From Acanthamoeba lenticulata (taxonomy: Eukaryota; Discosea; Longamoebia; Acanthamoebidae), in NCBI GenBank assembly GCA_002179805.1, contig NAVB01000132.1, positions 1-64,000 of the forward strand: DNA of 64,000 nt. The letters run 5' to 3'. Below the pieces are notes generated by a model that saw nothing but the letters and a program-made list of their open reading frames with translations, did no database searches and was not told the DNA's origin. The translations under genes and the position numbers were made by a program. Positions 1 to 11,651 of this stretch are shown here, piece after piece (position 1 is the stretch's first letter; each line of letters opens with the position of its first letter).

Positions 1-47
1 AGATCAAAATTTTATGTTATTTTTAAAAATATCGCGACGTGGGTTGA

Positions 48-1536
48 TCAAGCGGTCGCAGAGGCGTGGTAGGTGTCGAGCGCGCGCTGGGCGGCGGTCT
101 TGGCCGGGCCTGGCGTGAAGTTCTGGACGATGAAGTCGAGATAGTTGCGGCCCTCGTCCGAGCTCACCACCTCGCTCCATCGCTTCCCGGCAAACTTCTT
201 GAGCTCGCGCGGCAACACCCCGTCCATGTCGAACGCGTCCACCGCGCCGGCCGCCGATGTCGTCGCATAGCCGGCCTTGGCGGCCGCGGCCGACGGCGAC
301 GTCGCAGCCGATGACGCAGTCGAAGAGGGCGAGGGAGAGGCCTTCTTGGGCGCTGAGCTCCCGGCGGAAGAAGAGGAAGAGGAGGAGGAAGAAGAAGGCG
401 GAGTGATGGAAGTCTCCTTCCACGGGTAGGGAATGGCGTTGGCGCGGTCGCGGCGTCGGTAGAGGGTCTTCTTCTGCCCGGTCTTTGTGTTCTCGCACCA
501 GACAGCCACAGCGTACTGGTTCTTCCACTCGTTGGCGTAGTTCATGTCCCACAGCTCACTCGCCACACCTTTGACCATCATCCACCACGCACAATCAGCC
601 GTGGACAAACCTGTGGTCGTGGTTCGGCGCTTGGCGCGTACCGAGGTCCTTGCAGCAGCGGACCAGGGCCTGGGACTTGACGCCCTCGAGCGCCGTGGTG
701 GGCCCCGTGAAGCCCGACAGGCTGAGGTCACAGCCGTGATGAGACGAGTTGACGAAATCACAGGGGAGGCAAGAGAAGAGGCATGTACACGTCGCTGGCC
801 TCGCCGCTGGCCTGGGAGACGAAGCGGCCGTGGCAAAAGAGGGCCCACTCGCGCGTGATGTACTTGTCCGTTTGGACAGCCGGCCCGCGTGGCATCAACG
901 CCCAGCCGCCTGCGCTCGCGTGGACGATAAGGATGAGAAGGTCGTCGTGAGACGATAGGGAACGGGAAAAGGAGGTGCACCAGGGCCAAATGCAGAGTTG
1001 AGAATGCGACGGTAGAAGATTTCGGGCAGGTAGACGGTGCCATCGGGCTTGATCTCGACAACGTTGGGATCAACTGGGGCCAACAGTGTTTTGGCCACCT
1101 TGCGCGGGAAGGGCCGCATCGAAATTCCATCGTAGGAGGATTCAGTGTGTTGTGGCCGCAACTGGGCAAGCTCACCGGCGTTGTCCATGAACGGCGAAAA
1201 GGCCATCTCCTCGCCGTTGTTCCCAAAATCAAACTCTGACTCCTCGTCATCTTCATCATCGCGTCCAAAATCCTCACCGTTGTGTTGACTCATCACTTCA
1301 CCCTGCACCACTCTGTCAAGTAAAGAAGAGCGGGGTCCAATCAAAAAGAAGACGCTTACCTGAACGGCGTGAGCGCGCCGACGAGCATAATTACGGCGTT
1401 GAGTAAGCCCGCCTACGATCCAAGCAGCGTTGGATGAACGAATCAGCGGTTGTGAAGCCAAGGAAGTGCGCTGGCCAAGAGCAAGGGCTCCAAAAGTCAT
1501 CCTGCAAGCCATCGTCGTCCTCGCGCTTCCTCTCAT
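48..1536 (-). CDS. MGM101: MGM101-like mitochondrial recombination protein
   Basis: Rad52-like single-strand-annealing protein family that maintains mitochondrial DNA. Five exons join in frame and give the family landmarks in order: [65 protein letters not shown] and [11 protein letters not shown]. The first exon encodes an Arg/Ser/Ala-rich, acid-poor leader (ATG at 1536 or, more like a presequence, at 1512) that splices to a second in-frame ATG at 1293, so a mitochondrial and a shorter form are both possible. After the core come a Ser-rich linker and about 60 extra residues ([13 protein letters not shown] and following) that yeast Mgm101 lacks. The stop is at 48-50. The start lies 152 bp from the divergent kanadaptin start. 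Family call is firm; choice of first ATG is less so. Confidence 0.9.
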
Positions 1537-1688
1537 CTTGGTCGTTTTGGTTACTTTCGAGCTTTTCCTCTAAAATAAATCGTACAATTGTTTTTAAAGG
1601 AGCAGCTGACGTCATCGGCGTTTTCTTCAACATTTCCAACAGTAAAAGCAAAGAAATACAAACTCGGCACATCACATCAAATTCCACA

Positions 1689-4163
1689 ATGCAGCCGCCT
1701 CCACCTCGCTCTGGATCGAGCGGCCGACCCGATGGGTTCAAGGCTCCTCTCGGGCGCCCCACCGCGAAACCTGATCGCAAAGGCAAAGCTAAATTAACAG
1801 ACGACACAATGGACGAAGATGCCCCGGTCGTCGTCGAAACCATCGAGGACGAGCGACCTCCGTCGGACAACTCGCGCGAGGAATCTGAAGACGATGGAGA
1901 GAACACACAGCACGACGAGCCGCCCCCCAGGCCCGCCACTCCCGTGGGCGAGTACGAAGTGCCAGAGTGGGCCGCGCGGCCAAGGCACCCCTACGCGCTG
2001 GAGGTGGTCAAGGGCGGCGTCGAGGTCGAGCGCATCGACGTCGGCTCCAAGGACCACTACGTCGTCGGCCGCGCCGAAGGCTGCGACCTCGTCCTCCTTC
2101 ACCCGAGCGTGTCGCGCCGCCACGCCGTCATCCAGCACCGCGCCCCGTCCAGCGCCGCCCTCGAGGCCGACGGCGACGACGGCGACGAAGGCGGTGAGGG
2201 TGGCGGTGTGTTTGTGTACGACTTGGGCTCCACGCACGGCACGTTTGTGGGCAAGCGGCGCCTGGCGGCGCGCCAGTACTGCGAGCTGCGCGTGGGTGAC
2301 ATGGTCCGCTTCGGCGCCTCGACGCGCCTCTTTGTGCTCACGGCGCCCGACGCCGACGCCGTACGAGCCGAGGAGGAGCGTCGCCTCGTCCGGCTCAAGC
2401 GCGCCGCCGAGGAGCGCCGCCGCTATCCCGACCACCACCGCCAGCAGATGGCCGCTGCCGCGGCCGCCCGGCGTCGCGCCGGTGGCGGCGACGATGACGA
2501 CGACGATGACGACGATGCCTGTGGATGGGGCATGGGCGACGAGGCGGCCGAGGAGGAGCTTCAAGAGGAGATGGCTCGACTGGACCGCGAGGCCGACGGC
2601 GGCGGAGGAGGTGGTGGCGGAGGCGGCGGAGGTGGAGACGGTGGTAGTGGTGGCGGCATTGATGAAGAGGACCTGTTCCAGGGCACCACGGCGGACGCCA
2701 AGGCATTCATGAAGCGCCACCGGCAGCAGGAGCGCGAGCGCAAGCTGCAGAAGCTGCGCCGTAAGGGCGCCAAGAACAAGCAACAACAACAGCAGCAACA
2801 GGCAGACGACGAAGATGACGAGGCCACCAGCAAGCGCAAGAAGAGCGAGCAGGAAGCCGACAAGGCCGAGGAAGCGCGGCTGCGCGAGGAGGAGCGCCTG
2901 CGCCGCGCCGTCGTGCAGGAGTGGGACGACTCCTTTGACGACGCCGATGACTTTTACGATCGTGTCGGCCGCGGCGGTACGTCAGCCGCCACCATTACCA
3001 TTCTCGTCGTCGTCAACGATCGTTGGCTCACGGAAACGTCGTCTTTGTTGTTGTTATGCACGTGTTCAGGCGGGAAGGGACGCCGCGGGGCGCCTCCGGC
3101 GCGGGCGGAGACGATGACGAGCCTCAAGGCCAAGCTGGCGGTGCTGCTGGGCCAAAAGGAGATCGTGGCCGCCGAGATCGAGGAGATGGCCGCCAAGATC
3201 GCCGGCGGTACGCGCCGCGCACGCACACGCGCATTCACAAGCGATGGCTTGGCTCACCTCGAGGCTGGGCGGGCGAACGGGCGAGCAGGCGGGAACGAGG
3301 AAGAGGACGAGCTGGACAGCTTCATGGCGGGCCTGTCCAAGGACATGGGCAAGAAGGAGCAGCGCAAGAAGGAGGACCTCCTCAAGTCCCTCCTCGAGGA
3401 AATCGCCCGCGTCGAGCGCCTCATCGAGGTACGCCCCTCTTTCCCTCATCATCTTCTTCTTCGTCTTCTTCATGTTGACGACGACGCCGTGGGGCCGCTC
3501 TCTCTCGAGCAGATCGCGCAGCCGGCGATCGACCGAGTGGCGGGCGGCAAGGACGGCGGGCCGGGTGCCGCCGGCCAGCGGGCGGGCCCCGGCGCCGTGC
3601 GGGCCGGGCTGCAGGCCGGGCTGGCGGCGGACGTGGAGCGGATCAAGCAGGAGTACCTGGCGCGCGTCAACCGGGACAAGCAGCGCGAGACCCTCAAGAA
3701 GGACCGCGCGCGGCGCAAGCTGCAGGAGATCAAGGAGCGCGAGCGGCAGGAAGAGGAGGAGCGCAAGGTCTCGTCGGCCAAGGTCCTGTCCAAGGACCAG
3801 GAGGACGAGGAGAAGGGCGACGAGAAGGAGAAGAAGGTGAACGAAGACGAGCAGCAGAAGGAAACGACGACGACGAAGCGAGCGCTTGAGAAGAAGGACG
3901 ACGACGAGGATGATGATGATGATGACGAAGACAGCGAGGAGGAGAGGAAGCTGGAGGACGAGTACGTCATGGGCGACCGCGAAGCGGCCGAGCGGCGGCG
4001 CGAGCGTAACAGGAAGAAGCGGGAGAAGAAGCGCGAGCGCGAGCGCAACAGCAAGAAGGCGCGGTTCGACGACGAGGCCGTCCTCGACGAGGAGCACCAG
4101 GAGCAGGGCTACGGCTACTCGGAGTGGGTGCCACCTTCCAGCGCCCAGCATTACTCGCTCTGA
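1689..4163 (+). CDS. Kanadaptin (SLC4A1AP-like) FHA-domain protein
   Basis: Family known for an N-terminal FHA phosphothreonine-binding domain; kanadaptin is linked to the spliceosome and the nucleus. The FHA domain spans about residues 100-215, with VGRAEGCDLVLLHPSVSRRH and DLGSTHGTFVGKRRL as hallmark strands and loops. A poly-Gly run (about 2607-2650), acidic patches, poly-Gln and long Lys/Arg/Glu coiled-coil segments follow. Introns at 2977-3069, 3208-3288 and 3429-3512 (93, 81 and 84 nt) have GTACG donors; all are multiples of three without in-frame stops, so the genomic frame stays open. Spliced length is about 738 residues. The frame is open upstream of 1689, but the sequence there is the divergent promoter, and the ATG at 1689 begins the Pro/Gly-rich leader. 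Confidence 0.9.
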   Translation: MQPPPPRSGSSGRPDGFKAPLGRPTAKPDRKGKAKLTDDTMDEDAPVVVETIEDERPPSDNSREESEDDGENTQHDEPPPRPATPVGEYEVPEWAARPRHPYALEVVKGGVEVERIDVGSKDHYVVGRAEGCDLVLLHPSVSRRHAVIQHRAPSSAALEADGDDGDEGGEGGGVFVYDLGSTHGTFVGKRRLAARQYCELRVGDMVRFGASTRLFVLTAPDADAVRAEEERRLVRLKRAAEERRRYPDHHRQQMAAAAAARRRAGGGDDDDDDDDDACGWGMGDEAAEEELQEEMARLDREADGGGGGGGGGGGGGDGGSGGGIDEEDLFQGTTADAKAFMKRHRQQERERKLQKLRRKGAKNKQQQQQQQADDEDDEATSKRKKSEQEADKAEEARLREEERLRRAVVQEWDDSFDDADDFYDRVGRGGTSAATITILVVVNDRWLTETSSLLLLCTCSGGKGRRGAPPARAETMTSLKAKLAVLLGQKEIVAAEIEEMAAKIAGGTRRARTRAFTSDGLAHLEAGRANGRAGGNEEEDELDSFMAGLSKDMGKKEQRKKEDLLKSLLEEIARVERLIEVRPSFPHHLLLRLLHVDDDAVGPLSLEQIAQPAIDRVAGGKDGGPGAAGQRAGPGAVRAGLQAGLAADVERIKQEYLARVNRDKQRETLKKDRARRKLQEIKERERQEEEERKVSSAKVLSKDQEDEEKGDEKEKKVNEDEQQKETTTTKRALEKKDDDEDDDDDDEDSEEERKLEDEYVMGDREAAERRRERNRKKREKKRERERNSKKARFDDEAVLDEEHQEQGYGYSEWVPPSSAQHYSL

Positions 4164-4328
4164 TGATGGTTTTTGCCTGGCGCGACCTTCTTGTTCAACT
4201 CAAGATCTTGTGCACTTGACCTTCTTGCCATTTTATTTTTTTTTATATATTTTTTTGGATTATATTTTATTTGAATAATGTGGGATGTTATTTAATAATG
4301 TATTACGATCAGCAGCGACAACGTGGCG

Positions 4329-5274
4329 TTAGGCGTAGGATCGCACGGGCTCGTTGATGCGCATGTACCTGCGCTCCTCGGCCTCCTGCGGGATGAGGTC
4401 GAACCCCTTGGCCACAAAATCGATGAAGAGGGTCGTCAGGGCCAGCACGAACGTGAGCACGTAGATCGCGATCGCCGAGTTGAGCGTGTCTGCTCCCCCC
4501 AACAAGATGGGATGAGCACAAGATGATAGTGATGTTGGTGTTGGTGTTGAGCCGACGTACCACCGCCCTCAAGCATCTTGTTGACGCCGGTGATGAAGGC
4601 AGTGATCGCGCTGGCAAATACCAGCGTGCCCATGCGGCCATGCCAGCGCAGGAAGCGCTTGTTGTTCTTGAAGAGGACGAACAGCTTGAGAGTGCCGGCC
4701 ACACCCTGCACGAGGGAGAAGAAGAGCACGCCGAGACCCAGTCGCCCGTGGACCCTGTTGTGTGTGGCACGACCAAGAAGGTCATGTCTCGGCCCGACAC
4801 CAAAAAGATGAAGAAGAAGAAGAAGTTGTACGAGGAAAATTGGTCATAGTTGTTGTCGCGCTTGACCTGGACGATGATGCCGAAGCCGGCCATGGACAGG
4901 CACACCCACACGGCGCTCAGGAGGCCGTGCACGACGCGCATCACCTTCCGCGACACCCCGGCGTAGGACGTGTACGCCCGGACGCCTGCACCAATCACAA
5001 GAAACAAACAATAACAATTAAATGAAGAACAGCCACCTCCAACGCACGCGCGATCTCAAGTTGGCGGGAAGGACCTACCGTGGGAAAGGAACAGAATGAC
5101 GCCAATGGTCATGAGGACGGGGTGCCAGAAGAGGAGTTCGTCGGCGTCATGGCCGGCTGTCTTCAGGCCGGCAATGACGACAGCGACAATCACCACCTCA
5201 AGGGCCAGGCACAGCAGACCCAGCAACCACCGCACCACCAGCTCCGGCTTGGTCATTGGACTCTCTTCTCCCAT
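4329..5274 (-). CDS. Cytochrome b561 family membrane protein
   Basis: Transmembrane haem protein family moving electrons from ascorbate-like donors across endomembranes or the plasma membrane. Four exons (5274-5079, 4985-4832, 4754-4561, 4489-4329) give about 234 residues. Several hydrophobic helices are visible, starting with RWLLGLLCLALEVVIVAVVI. The haem-ligand-type histidines sit in LLFWHPVLMTIG, RVVHGLLSAVW, SVHGRLGLGVLFF and LRWHGRMGTLVF, which is the expected spacing. Donors are GTAGG, GTACA and GTACG. Convergent with kanadaptin (165 bp between stops) and divergent from the unknown gene at 5702. Substrate and membrane cannot be told from sequence. Confidence 0.88.
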
Positions 5275-5701
5275 GGTTGTTGCAAAAACTACAAAGAGAC
5301 GTGTGTCAACTCAGCGGTGGTGGGCAGTGGTTTTTTGTGTTGGTCGCCTATCCGACGCTGGGTGAGTTGTAGAAAACAAAGTGGTAGGTCTATTGGTTCT
5401 AGGCCACGGCAGTTGTTTCCGGTGTATCGCCGTGACGTTTTTCTTTGTAGTTCTCCTCCCCTTGGCCTGGCTTGCCCGTACCCGACACTTAAGTGTTTTT
5501 GAAATAATTATTATTGATCACACCTTCTTTTGCCTTTTCTTGTTTTTGCCGACTTTTCGCATTCTCGTAATATTTGACGAATGATTCATACCAGAAACTC
5601 CAGTTTAGCTGCAAACAAGTTTTGTACTTGCTCTGGGACCTCTCGGCAACGCGCCTTGTACCGAAACCAACGACTGTACACTACCACCAGGGGCCGTGCT
5701 C
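5275..5701. other. Divergent intergenic region
   Basis: About 430 bases between the starts of the cytochrome b561 gene (-) and the unknown gene at 5702 (+). Moderately AT-rich; no convincing ORF, RNA gene or repeat seen. It probably holds both promoters. Confidence 0.5.
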
Positions 5702-7692
5702 ATGGCTACAAAGCTCAAGCGACCGCACGGTGAATCTCTCGCTCGGTAAGTCTCCTCCTTTGTGTTCCATTTTTGTTAAGATTAAAATAACAATAAATAA
5801 TTATTATTTTTAATATTCTGATCTTATTTGGATTATGTTTCAAGGGCACCACCGGAAGCAAGATGGCAGGCACCGCCTCGGGAACAGAGTGACGACTACC
5901 CGCGGACGCGACGAGAGCCTCGGACTGAGCGCCCGCAGCGGGCCGCGCGCCCCTCTGGAGCCGCCAAGACCACCCGGGCGGGCGCTGTTCCCGCCCCAGT
6001 CGTCTTCACCTCCTCGACCACCACTAGCAGCAGCAGCAGCAACAACGGCCTGAAGAAGAAGCTCAAGGCCGAGGCCCGGGCCAAGGCCGCCGCCCTCCAG
6101 GCCGCCCGGCAGGAGCAGCGCCTGCGAAGCTTCGACGGCCAACCTCTCTACGTGCTCAACGAGACCTACACCAAGCGGCGCCGCGATCCGCTCACGGGCA
6201 CCTTTGCCACACTTTGCCACGGTACGAAAGAAGACCTTCGCGCCTCGCGCAGGCCGAGGCCGGCTGGCGGTTGACCTTGTCCTGGCCTGGCGCCGGCGCG
6301 CAGGCTATCGGTATCGCAAGTTCGCGGTGGCGCCGCGGGTCGTGAAGCCCCTCGAGCTGCTCCGCTTCCACGGCGACCGGCAGCTCGAGGCATATCGCGC
6401 GCTCGAGCTCGAGCTGGCGCGGCTCGACGCCGAGCTCGCCCGTCTCGACGCTGAAGATGCGCAGCAGCAGCTCGACGGGAAGAACGCCGATGCTGATGTC
6501 GACACGAATGGCGATGATGATGACGACGAGGACATGGACGTCGTGGTCAAGGAGCTGGTGATGGACCTGGAGGCTCTCAACACCGGCCGGGCCGTCCAGC
6601 TCGAGCCCGAGTTCGACGCGCCTGAGCCCGGCTTTTTCGTCGCCGACGGTTCGTGTTTTTTTCGTTTTCGTTCTTTGTTTCTTTGTTTCTTGTCGTGTTC
6701 GTTCTTTGGGACTTACGTGTCTCATGTCGACAGGCCACATGCCGCGTAACGCCGGCCACGCGGCCAAGCCCGTCTTCTTCCAGTCGACGGCGACGGGCCA
6801 GGTGAGCGGCCAGCGCGCGCCCGCCACCAGCGTCTTCTGGGACGAGTCCGCCGTGTCGGCCGTCTCTGTCGACGACGACAATGACGAGGCCTGGACGAGC
6901 GCGCGGGCGGACGACATCTTCTTCAAGCCGACGGACAAGAAGAATGCGAAGCAGCAGCAGATCAAGGCCAAGCGCTCGACCAAGGGCGTGGAGGACGACG
7001 AGACGCGCGAGCTGATGGAGCTGGAGCGGCTGCTCGAGGATGGCTTCATCACGCCGACCGAGTTCGAGGACCGCTCGGCGCAGCTGCGCGAGCGCCTCCG
7101 CGAGCGCCGGGCGCTGGCCCGCAAGCGCGCCGCCGAGCGCAAGCGCGAGGAGCGCGAGGAGGCCCGCCTCTGGGCCGAGCGCGAGCAGCGGCTGCTGGAC
7201 GAGCGCGCGGCCGAGGCGCAGGAGCTCTCCGAGAAGCAGCGGCGCGCACGCTCGCGCGCCGTCGTGACCGACTTCCTCGACGGGCGGCTGGACGCCGCTG
7301 CGCTGGCCCGTGAGATCCGCGCCGGAGTCGTGACGGTCGAGCAGCTGCTCGGCCTATGGAAGACCGAGCTGCGCCCGCTGCGCCTGATGGACTACTGCGC
7401 CGATCTCGACGTCGTTGTGTCGGGCGCGACGCCGTCCAAGCACTCGCGGATCATGGCCGACGTCATGTACCTGCTCCGCATGAGCGACCCGGGCCGGGCC
7501 CACGGCAACACGATCGAGCCGGCGGCGCTGCCGCAGACGCCCGAGGTGCTCCACACGGTGGAGAAGATCGCGGCCCACAACCCGGCACTCGTGCGCAAGT
7601 TTGCGCATTACGTGCGCACCGAGCGTGAGATGCGCAGCGCCTGGCAGCACGAAGTGCGCGAGCGCTTGCTGGCGCTTTCTGCCGCTGGCTAA
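5702..7692 (+). CDS. Unknown basic coiled-coil protein
   Basis: Not recognised. Four exons (5702-5745, 5845-6221, 6304-6648, 6734-7692) join in frame to about 574 residues with strong third-position GC. The N-terminus is Arg/Pro-rich; a conserved-looking patch YVLNETYTKRRRDPLTGTFA follows; then an acidic Asp-rich stretch; then ELERLLEDGFITPTEFEDRS, which resembles the short SHOCT-type helical motif; then a long Arg/Glu coiled coil (about 7040-7260). The C-terminal ~120 residues look globular and lack membrane segments or a signal peptide. The start is the only ATG giving the in-frame first exon. A cytosolic or nuclear scaffold role would be a guess. Confidence 0.7.
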
Positions 7693-7959
7693 GCCTGTTT
7701 GTTTTTCTATTTAAAAATTACCAATAATAATTAAAATTAATAGAGCTCTCGCAAGAACCGTACACCCGGACCAGCGCCACCTGCGCATGAGCCAGATACA
7801 CCAAAATGGCTGGTGTAAGTAGATACACTGAAAGCAGGCATGCTTGTGGGGATCACTTTAAGAACTTGTTCGACATCGATGCCCAACCAATGATCCTGGC
7901 TTATTTTATTTCCAGCCAAAGAGGAATTTATCAACAGAAATAAATTGCTTTCAGTGGCT

Positions 7960-9987
7960 CTATTCGGGAAAATAATCGTCCTCCTCGTCGAGGCCAAGGT
8001 AGTGCTCAAGGTGGTAAATGAGAATGACCGCGTTATAAATCGTCACCATCCAGACGCCCTGCGCGCACAAGGAAGCCCCGTGCGCCCACAACCCGCGATA
8101 GAAGCCTGTTTTTTGACGACCAGCAATTTGGATGAAGTAGTGCTCATGCGTCAGCCACGTAGAGAGACGCACTCGCGTGTGATGTGAAATGGGAAGGAGG
8201 AGGAGGAGGAGGAGAAGAGAAAGCGAGTAGGTCAGGTCGTGTACCTGGAATGCCCTCCTCGGCCCAAATGGCGCGGGCGCACGCGAGGAAGCCCTCGTAC
8301 CGCACCTCGCACAGCGGGTTGCAGCCCTGGGCCTCGAGCCGATGGCGCAGCGTCCACAGCGGGTACGAAATCGTGTGTGCAATGAACCTGCAATGACCAC
8401 CACCAACAACAAGCATCAGAGCTTCAGCGTCGTGCATCTCTCCCAGCTGGCTCTGAAGTCGCACATGGACAGGAAGCGAAGCGAGGCGGCCGCGGTGTTC
8501 TGCACGAGCCGCGCCACCCGTCGCGCGTGGCGACTCTCCAACACGATCTCGTCCCCGACTGTGTGGGCGTCGAAGAGGAAAAGGAGGAGGAAGAAGCATG
8601 AGACCACCATGCTGGGATCGCTCACGAGGGGGAGGCTCTTTACCGATGCGGGCGAGGGGCAGCACGGGACTCGCGGGCGATGACGACGGCGACGATGACG
8701 GCAGAGGGAACCAGCGCGGGCGAGCGGCCTGGAGGAGCGGCAGGAGCGTTCGGTAGACGACCTCGCCCAGCCAGTAGTCGGCCAGCCCGGAGAAATAGTG
8801 GGCCCAGAAGCTGCGGCCGTACAAGCCGGTCGACCACGCCGCCGACAGGCTGCCACGCGCGGTCTCGGCCAACAGCTGTGGTGCGCGCACGCACGCATAT
8901 GATGTGAGTCTGCTGACGCCAATCACACGCGCACGCGCACAAGCACGAGCGTGTCGCAGAGTGCGCGCACCTTGCCCTTGACAAAGTAGCCCGTGCGCAC
9001 GATGGACAGCGGATGCGAGATGGCGGCCACCCTGAAGCAGCCCACCACCATCATGTCATCGTCTTGGGTGGTGATGGTGATGTCAATCACATAGGACGTC
9101 GTACCCGAGGTAGACCACCGAGCGGAGGGCGGCGTGGGCCACCCACCAGCCCGCGAGCGAGACTGACGGTGGAGACGAGGCCGGTGATGGTGAAGATGGA
9201 GAAGGAGATGAAGGAGGTGATGGCGCGGGCGGAGTGATGAAGAGAACGGCGGCGCGGCGATAAAGGGAGCGGCCGGCCGCCCAGACCAAGTCGGTCGCCC
9301 TCTGCAGCACCCATGTCTGCCAGACCCATCCCCAACACAGCGTGGCCACTTGAGACCAAGGATGCAAGAAGAAGAAGAAGAAGGCGATAGACTGAAGAGG
9401 AGGGAGGAGGGCGTGCCTCAAGCAACTGGTAGGCAAACATTAAGCCCGTCGCGCTGGAGAGACCCCACTTCTCCCACCAAAGGAGCGGCTGCCGCTCTTC
9501 GGGTGTGAGGACCGACCCAGCCTCTGGTGATGTAGAAGAAGAAGAGTGAGCGTGTGCACTTGGCAGTGTGCTGTTGGCTCTACAAAAAGGGACGTACGGC
9601 TTGCGCTTTGGAGGCTGTTTGCCCAAATCATGTAGTAGAGACCCGACAGCGAGTCATGTGGATGGCGTGTCGTTGACGCTTGCAGCCGCACCGTTACGGT
9701 GTTCAACATGCCTGCCCAGTTGCCAATCAAATCATCAAAGAGATGAATGAAAATCGCTAGAGAAGATATGAAGTACCTGTGAAGGGTTGGAAGCTGAACA
9801 GGGCATCCCAGGGGAACGGCGGCGCGCCAGCGCTCCCCAGGAATGCTGCGCCCCCTGCGCCTCGCGGCGGGGACACGCGTATGCCCTCGAAGGCTGACTC
9901 TCGGCCACCAGCAGGTGGAGCCCACGGCCGCCCCGCAGTTCCAGCCACTCCTCGCGGTGGTCCTTCGCCGCTTCCCCACCGCTGCAT
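7960..9987 (-). CDS. Mitochondrial carrier (SLC25)-like protein, divergent
   Basis: Carrier-type repeats are suggested by HPLSIVRTGYFVKGK and YPLWTLRHRLEAQG, each followed by a loop and a FYRGL-type helix start (GIPGFYRGLWAHGA), as in SLC25 proteins. The Px[D/E]xx[K/R] signatures are degenerate, as in MTCH or SLC25A46-like members. Seven or more exons: first from ATG 9987 through FSFQPFTG, then GMLNTVTVRLQ and following, then QAGSVLTPEERQ and following. Joins near 9160-9440 are not fully resolved; a GC-AG intron (GAG|GCACGC near 9425) is the best fit. The 3' exons are clean, with stop at 7960. Whether it transports anything, and its substrate, cannot be said. Confidence 0.6.
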
Positions 9988-10070
9988 TCCAATTACCGAG
10001 TGCAATCAATAAAACTGCTTCTTGTCCCAATTTATTTCATTTTATTCGTTTTTCTTGTTTTTTCAAGTGA

Positions 10071-11651
10071 TCACGAGCTCGTGGAAGACAACAAGCTCTG
10101 GCAATGAGCGATGACCTCTCGCACTTGCTTCCGCTGTGCGTCCGCTGCGGTATCGACTCCAGTTGGTCTGCGCACGAGTGTTGTCGTCGCGTCAGCATGC
10201 GAACACAAGTAGGGATGCTCTACAAGAACGACAAGTTGAAGTTGCGCGTACCGGAGCCTCTCCTCGCCCTGGAGGTAGAGCTGCAGATCGGCGATGGCGT
10301 CGGCGTGCCGGCCGAGAGCCATAAGGCACTGGCCTCGGATGAGCCGTACAAGGTGGTTGGACCCTGACGTGTAGTGGAGTGCGACGTCACAGTCGCGCAG
10401 GCTGTCCTCGACCCGGTCCAGCTGGAGCGCACTCGCCGCACGCTTGCAGTGGAGGTCGCTCAGCGCTGCTTTGTCGTCTTCCAGCGGCTCAGCCGAGGCC
10501 CCGGCTGTTTGCTTTGGGAACAGTGACGAGGCCAGCTCGATGGCGTGCGAGTAGGCGTCCAGTGCCTCGGCCTGCTTGCCCGTGGTTTGAAGGTAGACGC
10601 CGTGCAAATTGTGCACCGCGACGACAGTCAACAGTCGGCTTCGCGCTCTGTGCTGCGAGAGGAGCTTCGTCAACTCGTCGCCGTCGTTTGATTCCTCAGA
10701 GGTTGCGCCCTCCACTGGCATTTGTGCATTCTGCTGTTGCTGCTGCTCGCGAGTCCAAGCCTGGGTGGCAAACTGCAATGCCAAGTCAAGCGCATTCTTG
10801 GCTGTTGTTAGGTGCCCCTTCATCAGCCGCACCTTGGCCAGCCCTGAAAACCGCACACGAGTGTCAGAGTCAGCGTGGAAGCAGCACGCGGGCCAGCTGG
10901 CTGGTGGCCTCACGCACCAAGCCAAGCGCCGGGATCGCGAGCCGCGATGGCGACGAGGGCCTTGTAGTCAGCTGAGGCGAGGTTGAGCTGGCCACGACGC
11001 AGGTACAAATCCGCACGCTCACCCAGCGCGGCCGTGTTCTTTGGGTGCACTTCAAGCACGCTGTTGAGGCGTTTGAGCGCCCCTTCAGACTTGCCCTGAG
11101 CCAGCAGGCATCGCGCCACGGCCACGCTCGTCGCTGGGTGGTCCGGCACGCAGCGAAGCACCTGAGCACGCACGAGATATGAGCACCGACCGACCTCGCA
11201 GCCGGGCGGCGAAGTCGCGTACGTTGAGATAAGCCTCGAGTGCTTCGTCGATCCGACCCGTGCGAACGAGCAGAAGCGCGCGAGCGGTGTGAGCGGCTGG
11301 CAGTTCGGGGTCGCGCGCCACGGCTTGGTCGTAGGCGCGGAGAGCGGCGGCCCAGTGGCCGTTGGCCTCATCACTCTGCCCGGCGAGCAACAACGCTTCG
11401 GCTTCAGTCAGCGGAGCTGCGCCAGTAGCTGTGTCGCCGCTGCGCGCTGTGTTCTCCTTTTGCTCATGTGATGGAGGATTGCTGGCCGAGGAAAAGTGTG
11501 ATGAAGTCGATGAGATTGGGCGGGATGAGGTCAATAAATGGAGGCGCAGAGGCCTGGCGGGTCGCAGGAAGGACGACGCAGGGCTGCAAGATAAGACGTG
11601 GAATGGCCGTCCACAGACAGTTGCTCGGTGCACACTACGGAGGCTCCTCAT
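10071..11651 (-). CDS. TPR-repeat protein with a possible mitochondrial presequence
   Basis: Four exons (11651-11223, 11161-10918, 10843-10252, 10167-10071) give about 453 residues with at least six tetratricopeptide units, for example HWAAALRAYDQAVARDPELP, GKSEGALKRLNSVLEVHPKN and TGKQAEALDAYSHAIELASS. TPRs are protein-binding helical hairpins. The first ~60 residues after the ATG are rich in Arg, Ser, Leu and His with almost no acidic residues, which suits a mitochondrial presequence. A short Gln run interrupts one repeat. The stop lies 84 bp from the carrier-like gene start, on the same strand. The partner is unknown. Confidence 0.78.

Noticed and set aside
1794..2798. Long antisense open frame (Leu/Val/Ala-rich) opposite kanadaptin
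   Set aside because: A shadow of GC-rich third positions on the sense strand; no domain, and the sense frame has a clear FHA domain. The same holds at 3066-4151.
5835..6274. Separate small ORFs between 5,828 and 6,749
   Set aside because: They are exons of one spliced gene; joins at 6221|6304 and 6648|6734 keep frame.
7737..8009. Minus-strand ORF after the unknown coiled-coil gene
   Set aside because: No coding bias and it overlaps the last exon of the carrier-like gene in another frame.
9165..9250. Pair of compensating frameshifts in the carrier-like gene
   Set aside because: The frame-shifted stretch is a strong CTCCTTCATC-type pyrimidine tract, better read as intron than as membrane helix.
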